A stretch of 64,000 nucleotides of DNA from Lentisphaeria bacterium (GTDB lineage Bacteria; Verrucomicrobiota; Lentisphaeria; Oligosphaerales; Oligosphaeraceae), in contig JAEEYQ010000055.1 of NCBI GenBank assembly GCA_016288215.1, positions 27,513 to 91,512 on the forward strand, read 5' to 3'. Of this stretch, positions 60,071 through 64,000 are shown one piece after another; positions within the stretch are counted from its first letter, which is position 1; every line of letters begins with the position of its first letter. The position numbers and the translations under genes were made by a program. Below the pieces are notes generated by a model. That model made no database searches. It saw only the letters and a list, made by a program, of their open reading frames with translations, and was not told where the DNA came from.

Positions 60071-60172
60071 TCACTCTTCTCGCTTCTCTCTTCACTTTTC
60101 ACTCTTCACTTTTCACTTTTCACTTTTCACTCTTCACTCTTCACTCTTCACTTTTCACTTTTCACTTTTCAT
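60071..60172. repeat. Heptamer tandem array TCACTTT/TCACTCT (about 14 units)
   Basis: Reverse-complement orientation of the GTGAARA family at 5384 and 9806. Begins with TCACTCT, TCTCGCT, TCTCTCT and ends with TCACTTTTCATG. Confidence 0.85.
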
Positions 60173-60364
60173 GTCTCATGGCAGACCGCATCTTCCCCAA
60201 TGGCATCGCCATATCCATCGCCGCTGTACAGCCGCTAAATTCCATTGTCGTCAATTGCGGCCGATGTCAGTTTGCAATTTGGCCATAGGGGGTTATTATA
60301 AGGAAAAGGGTCATGAGGCCGCGACGCCTCTATATAATAGTAGTATATTGTATAAGGAGTGACA
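60173..60364. promoter_or_regulatory. Leader of the secreted barrel-protein gene with AT-rich dyad
   Basis: CTATATAATAGTAGTATATT at 60330-60349 is a looser member of the AT-rich dyad family, and AAGGAG at 60354-60359 is the ribosome binding site. No promoter stands out. Confidence 0.4.
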
Positions 60365-62170
60365 ATGAAAAGAATAATCGTTTCCGCCCTGGCGCTTCTG
60401 TGCTGCCCTCTCGCGATGACGCTTTCCGCGCAGGCGGCGGAGGGAAAGCATCCCATGTTCTCCACGACTTTGGATTTTCTTGACTACTGTTTCTATGATT
60501 TGGAGGGCGGCAAGGAGCTCTTTCCGCTGGAGGTGTACGAGTCGCGCCTGAAGGAATGCGCGGACACAGGCATCAAGAAGGTCTATCTGCGCGTGAACTG
60601 TCTGGGCCTCACCCTCTATCCCACCAAAGTGGCCATCATGTACGGCGAGGACGGTCGCTTCCATTGGAACAGCGAGATGGAGTCTAAGCGCCTCATGAAA
60701 ACCATCCGCACCTACAATGTGTGCGAGGAGACCATCCGCCTCTGCCACAAATACGGCATGGAGGCATGGTGTTGGGAAAGCCTTTGCGACGGCGGCGGCC
60801 GCGGCTATTCGGATTTGCCCAAGTCGGAGAAATTCGCGGAGTTCTTCAAGAAGCACAAGGGGAATCCGTTCTGCGATCCCTTCTATGTTGCTCATCCCGA
60901 ATACTATGCGTGGCGGGATCCCAAACTGATGATGCCCAAGGACAAGAGGGATGAAATCAACCGGAAGGCCGCTCAGGGTGAGGTCGCCCGCATTGTGGTG
61001 GTGGATTCCAATGCCACAGGCAAGATGCCTCGCATCAAGCCTGAAGAGGTGGAAATCTACGTCTCCGACGACAATGAAACCTATGTGCGCTATGCTAAAC
61101 CCTTCTCCTGCAAGACGTTCGTCAACAACGCCAAATGCAGCTGCGTGGAAATCACGGGCCTGGCCATCCCGCAGCGCTACGTGAAACTGGCCCATCCCGA
61201 GTACAAGGACGACAAATGGGCTTTGGCGGTGCGCCGCGCGGTGGGGGACTGCAAGGCCTATGACGCAGAGGGCAATGAAATCTACACCACGTGGGGCAAC
61301 CTCTACAGCTCCAACGCGAAGAAGGAGAAGAGCGGCTTCAATTTTGGCAAATTCGAGGCCGCCGGCTGGGACTACACCTTCTATCAGACGGGCTTCATGC
61401 GCGGCGTCGCCGATGATGAGTCCCTCCGCTATTTCGCGGGAACCTACGAGTTCAACTGCCCTCAGGCCATGGAGCATCAGCTGGCCCGATTCGCCGAATT
61501 GGCCGCCTATCCCTTTGACGGCTATATGATGAACTATCGTACCCACAGCCGCAACCCCCATCCGGAGGAATACGGCTACAACCCCGAAGTGCGGGACATC
61601 TATCTGCAGAAATATGGCGTGGACATCTGGAAGGAAGCCGCCGACCCCGTCCGCTTCAATGACATCCGCGCCGATGGCATCGCCCGCTTCCTGGCCGGCT
61701 GCAAGAAGCTCATCAACGGCCGTCCGCTTTTCATCACGGGCATGAAGCCTGTTCCGCGTGGGCAGAAGGCGCCCCATTGCGGCAAGCTCGGCGGCGACTT
61801 GAAGCAGATTGAATGCCGTGGCATGAGCTTGGACATGTTCGCGCACATTCCATGGCTCTACAAGCGCTATCTTGCTGAAGACAAGTCTGTTGACGGCATC
61901 ATGATGAACGGCGCCTACTTCCCCGAAGTCTTCACGCCGGAAATCACGGGCGGACGCAAGATCACCATCGGCCTCTATCGCGAACGCCCCGGAGACCGTG
62001 GTGCCTACGACCATGCCACCTATGATTTCAAGGCGGACGCGGAACGTCTCTATGACAATCCGGACATCGATGAGGTGGAGCTCTATGAGACCCTCAACTA
62101 CACCAAAGGCGACGACGGCAAAAAGCGCCTCGCCGTCCTGAAGGCCCTGACCGGCGGCCGGAAGGAATAG
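60365..62170 (+). CDS. Secreted putative glycoside hydrolase-like (TIM-barrel) protein
   Basis: A 601-residue protein with signal peptide MKRIIVSALALLCCPLAM ending near SAQAAEG. The first part (YESRLKECADTGIKKVYLRVNCL, CHKYGMEAWCWESLCDG) looks like the first strands of a TIM barrel in a putative glycosyl hydrolase family. A beta-domain insert follows (residues about 205-320; VEIYVSDDNETYVRYAKPFS), then the barrel resumes with FAELAAYPFDGYMMNYRTHS. The ATG at 60365 is chosen because AAGGAG is correctly placed; a GTG two codons earlier is also open. The catalytic residues are not assigned. Confidence 0.7.
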   Translation: MKRIIVSALALLCCPLAMTLSAQAAEGKHPMFSTTLDFLDYCFYDLEGGKELFPLEVYESRLKECADTGIKKVYLRVNCLGLTLYPTKVAIMYGEDGRFHWNSEMESKRLMKTIRTYNVCEETIRLCHKYGMEAWCWESLCDGGGRGYSDLPKSEKFAEFFKKHKGNPFCDPFYVAHPEYYAWRDPKLMMPKDKRDEINRKAAQGEVARIVVVDSNATGKMPRIKPEEVEIYVSDDNETYVRYAKPFSCKTFVNNAKCSCVEITGLAIPQRYVKLAHPEYKDDKWALAVRRAVGDCKAYDAEGNEIYTTWGNLYSSNAKKEKSGFNFGKFEAAGWDYTFYQTGFMRGVADDESLRYFAGTYEFNCPQAMEHQLARFAELAAYPFDGYMMNYRTHSRNPHPEEYGYNPEVRDIYLQKYGVDIWKEAADPVRFNDIRADGIARFLAGCKKLINGRPLFITGMKPVPRGQKAPHCGKLGGDLKQIECRGMSLDMFAHIPWLYKRYLAEDKSVDGIMMNGAYFPEVFTPEITGGRKITIGLYRERPGDRGAYDHATYDFKADAERLYDNPDIDEVELYETLNYTKGDDGKKRLAVLKALTGGRKE

Positions 62171-62206
62171 GAGAAGTCGCCGTCGCGACAACGGTGATTC
62201 GATTGC

Positions 62207-62238
62207 AAAAAAGCCCAGTTCCAATCGGAGCTGGGCTT
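62207..62238 (-). terminator. Intrinsic terminator of tRNA-Gly
   Basis: On the minus strand AAGCCCAG, a 12-base loop, and CTGGGCTT are followed by a run of six T in all. It starts 11 bases after the tRNA 3' end. The plus-strand orientation may also help end the upstream secreted-protein transcript. Confidence 0.88.
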
Positions 62239-62248
62239 CTGAATTTCA

Positions 62249-62322
62249 TGGAGCGGGTGAAGGGAATCGAACCCTCCTAGCCAGCTTGGGAAGCTGGAGC
62301 ATTACCACTATGCTACACCCGC
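62249..62322 (-). tRNA. tRNA-Gly (anticodon CCC)
   Basis: The 74-base sequence folds as a tRNA. The acceptor is GCGGGTG/CACCCGC, the D-arm lies in GCATAGTGGTAATGC, the anticodon stem-loop is CCAGC-TTCCCAA-GCTGG with CCC at positions 34-36, the T-arm is GAGGG-TTCGATT-CCCTT, and CCA is encoded. It has its own promoter and terminator. Confidence 0.95.
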
Positions 62323-62333
62323 ATAACTCTATT

Positions 62334-62361
62334 ACTGTATCGTGGAATGGAGGAAATGCAA
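62334..62361 (-). promoter_or_regulatory. Promoter of tRNA-Gly
   Basis: On the minus strand TTGCAT, a 16-base spacer and TACAGT, followed 11 bases later by the mature tRNA 5' end. Confidence 0.55.
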
Positions 62362-62462
62362 CTGACAAGGCCCCTTTTTTTGCGATTTCTCCGGAAGAAT
62401 TCCGCATTGTCTCAACAATGGATATGGCCATGCCATTTGGGGGCTGTCAAGGTGACATGGGA

Positions 62463-62486
62463 CCTATATACCTTATTATATATAGG
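62463..62486. repeat. AT-rich dyad (CCTATATACCTTATTATATA...)
   Basis: Arms CCTATATA and TATATAGG are perfect complements around an 8-base centre. It lies 34 bases downstream of the prepilin-like gene (minus strand). Confidence 0.65.
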
Positions 62487-62519
62487 AGCCACGCGAGTCT
62501 TCAATTGCTGGCTGCCGCA

Positions 62520-63212
62520 TCAGTGGTCTGGATAGGGGATGGCACCGGGGAGCAGAGGGGAGCTTCGCCATTCGATGAACCAAGGGCGGGCGTAGCTTTC
62601 GCAGGGTACCCCGAGGAAGGGATACAATGACATGGCGATCACATGCCCATCCACATGAGCCACATTGACGTTTTTCATGTGGCGGTTTGCTCCTTCGGCA
62701 TGGCTGTTCCAGTCAAGGTCCAGCTCTTCCAGCAGATTGACCCAGGTGTTGGCGCCGTACATGATGCAGGGGTCTCCGCTGTCGAAGAGAAGATAGCCAT
62801 GGGACGGTTCGTCCACCAGCTGAGTCAGTTTGCCGCGGGCGCCTTGACAGCCGTCAAAGTTCCAGCCGTAGTTGCCATCGTAGAGATGTAAAGACTCATG
62901 GGTGGCGGCAGGGGGGCCATCCGGGCTGACGGGACAGTCCAGCAGTTCTGTGTTTTGATGGTATGTGAAGGTGAGCCAGGCCCAGTTTGCACCACCATGG
63001 ACCAGCTTCTGACTTGAATAGGGGGGAAGATAGCCTTTCCAGTCTCCCGCATACAGGGTGAAGGCCAGATGGAGCTGCCGCAGATTGCCGATGCAGGTGA
63101 GTTGCATGGCCTTCAGTCTGGCCTTGAAGAGGGCGGGCAATAGAATGGATGACAAAATCCCGCAGATTGAGATCACAACCAGTAATTCAATGAGAGTGAA
63201 GTGCCTTTTCAT
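62520..63212 (-). CDS. Type II secretion/pseudopilin-like protein (prepilin N-terminal methylation site)
   Basis: A 230-residue protein starting MKRHFTLIELLVVISICGIL, a type IV prepilin signal with Phe and Glu at +1 and +5 of the mature chain and a hydrophobic helix. The rest is beta-rich, with the H-x-D-G motif NVNVAHVDGHVIAMSL near residue 190, the sign of the Lentisphaerota/Planctomycetota pseudopilin-like family. These families are very large in such genomes. A promoter region with TGCAA motifs at 63231-63296 lies upstream. Confidence 0.9.
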   Translation of the reverse strand: MKRHFTLIELLVVISICGILSSILLPALFKARLKAMQLTCIGNLRQLHLAFTLYAGDWKGYLPPYSSQKLVHGGANWAWLTFTYHQNTELLDCPVSPDGPPAATHESLHLYDGNYGWNFDGCQGARGKLTQLVDEPSHGYLLFDSGDPCIMYGANTWVNLLEELDLDWNSHAEGANRHMKNVNVAHVDGHVIAMSLYPFLGVPCESYARPWFIEWRSSPLLPGAIPYPDH

Positions 63213-63230
63213 GGGGTGCCTTTCGCTTGA

Positions 63231-63360
63231 TGCAAAAAATGAAAAATAGATTGCAAGATACTTCCTTTAATGTATGCAATATTTTCATAATTGCAATCAA
63301 TGACATGAAAAAGATTTCAGTTATTTTTCCCATTCCGCTGGAGATTTCATTTTATTGCAT
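63231..63360. promoter_or_regulatory. AT-rich divergent promoter region with TGCA motifs
   Basis: TGCA occurs at 63231, 63252, 63275, 63292 and 63356, mostly as TGCAA or TTGCAA and about two helical turns apart in three intervals. It separates the prepilin-like gene (-) and the truncated ATPase gene (+). Confidence 0.4.
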
Positions 63361-63370
63361 TATAGTAACA

Positions 63371-63401
63371 TTGGCGTTAGACAATAGGCCGACAACGCCA
63401 A
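63371..63401 (+). promoter_or_regulatory. Inverted repeat next to the ATPase ribosome binding site
   Basis: TTGGCGTT (63371-63378) and AACGCCAA (63394-63401) are exact complements. The right arm ends at the first bases of AAGGAGG (63400-63406), so a protein operator or a hairpin could affect translation. Confidence 0.4.
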
Positions 63402-63412
63402 GGAGGCACGAC

Positions 63413-64000
63413 ATGGACGAGAAGCCCGCGATAAAACAGCTCACCACAGGGACTAACGACTTTCCCAAGCTCATTCTTGAAGGGGAAGGAAAGTACGTGG
63501 ACAAGACGGCGCTGCTCTACGAGCTGGCCACGCCCAAGACGGACGCGCAGTATTTCATCTCGCGGCCGCGGCGATTTGGCAAATCCTTGATGATCAGCAC
63601 GTTGCAGGCGATGTTTGAGGGGCGGCGCGAGCTCTTCAAGGGCCTTGCCCTAGACACATTGCCATGGGAGTGCTGGGACGAGAGGCGGCGCCATCCCGTC
63701 TACAGCTTCACCATGTCCGACACCGTTGGGGAAACCTACGATGATTTCATGGATCAGCTGGCGGATCTGGTGGCGGGGCTGTTCCGGCAGGCGGAGCTTC
63801 CGGTTCCTGAGGGCGGGGGCGTTGCCGGAATGTTCAACAAGTTCATCAAGGCGGCCGCTGAGAAGTCGCCCACCGGCCAGATCGTGGTGCTCATCGACGA
63901 GTACGACGAGCCGGTGGCCAAGTTCCTGGACGACCTCCCCACGCTCCACCGCGTGCGCTCCGTCCTCCACGACTTCTACGAGAAGCTCAAGAGCAACTCC
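63413..64000 (+). CDS. AAA-ATPase-like protein (PF09820 type), 5' part
   Basis: At least 196 residues before the window edge. MDEKPAIKQLTTGTNDFPKL starts the protein, KYVDKTALLYELAT follows, Walker A is RPRRFGKSLMIS, and Walker B is VVLIDEYDEPVAKFL. These are the signatures of the PF09820 ATPases, which normally carry a C-terminal PD-(D/E)XK-like domain, outside the window here. The gene has AAGGAGG six bases before the ATG. The family is expanded in gut PVC and Bacteroidota genomes; role unknown. Confidence 0.88.
   Translation, partial: MDEKPAIKQLTTGTNDFPKLILEGEGKYVDKTALLYELATPKTDAQYFISRPRRFGKSLMISTLQAMFEGRRELFKGLALDTLPWECWDERRRHPVYSFTMSDTVGETYDDFMDQLADLVAGLFRQAELPVPEGGGVAGMFNKFIKAAAEKSPTGQIVVLIDEYDEPVAKFLDDLPTLHRVRSVLHDFYEKLKSNS

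Noticed and set aside
60311..62224. A 637-residue minus-strand open frame opposite the secreted barrel protein
   Set aside because: It crosses both ends of the real gene, including the terminator hairpin, and reads as low-information antisense sequence.

Overview
The window is about 64 kb of chromosome from a fairly GC-rich bacterium. It most resembles a gut-type Lentisphaerota (Victivallis-like) or a related PVC-group organism. I infer this from gene content: a prepilin-type H-x-D-G protein, many secreted DUF4838, SGNH, GH127-like and GH38-like proteins, a DUF6785-like membrane protein, several Gfo/Idh/MocA oxidoreductases and AAA ATPases of the DUF4143 and PF09820 types. No rRNA, transposase, integrase or CRISPR array was found.

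Layout. 1-309: start of a secreted GH20-like gene, cut by the window edge. 557-2716: PD-(D/E)XK nuclease, tadA and a PTS EIIA-like regulator. 3.2-5.3 kb: a His/Pro-rich secreted protein, an antitoxin remnant, trmL and an RRM protein with its promoter and terminator. 5.4-7.0 kb: a DUF4143-type ATPase bracketed by a repeated palindrome. 7-28 kb: mostly minus-strand catabolic genes, namely a secreted beta-propeller, an alpha/beta hydrolase, a DUF4838/SGNH/Gfo-Idh operon, two large secreted-protein units, a zeta-toxin/antitoxin pair, GH38-like plus GH127-like enzymes, and PepC. 28-38.6 kb: an operon of a multi-pass membrane protein, a 2,017-residue secreted protein, MreC and a PfkB kinase. 38.9-43.1 kb: plus-strand secreted protein, Gfo/Idh oxidoreductase and UxaC. 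43.6-49.7 kb: ftsY, nusB, ribH, ribBA, a small membrane protein, KDG kinase and a phosphoesterase. 50.5-55 kb: the start of a dcw cluster (mraZ, rsmH, ftsL-like, ftsI). 55-64 kb: large NAD-glutamate dehydrogenase, DegT aminotransferase, secreted TIM-barrel-like protein, tRNA-Gly, prepilin-like protein and a truncated AAA ATPase.

Functionally the region mixes housekeeping (translation, cell division, riboflavin, SRP) with uptake and breakdown of plant or host glycans. UxaC and KDG kinase belong to the uronate pathway. GH127, GH38, DUF4838, SGNH and Gfo/Idh proteins suit stepwise removal and oxidation of sugars.

The most unusual material is intergenic. There are at least three families of 7-bp tandem arrays (GGAATTR, GTGAARA-like, CTCGYGT-like), 9-bp CTAGAGNNN arrays, a 22-28 bp AT-rich dyad in eight places, a long palindrome in three copies (two joined to heptamer arrays, one pair flanking an ATPase gene), and two REP/MITE-like palindromic elements. 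Several are combined in the same order at separate sites, suggesting composite elements that spread between genes.
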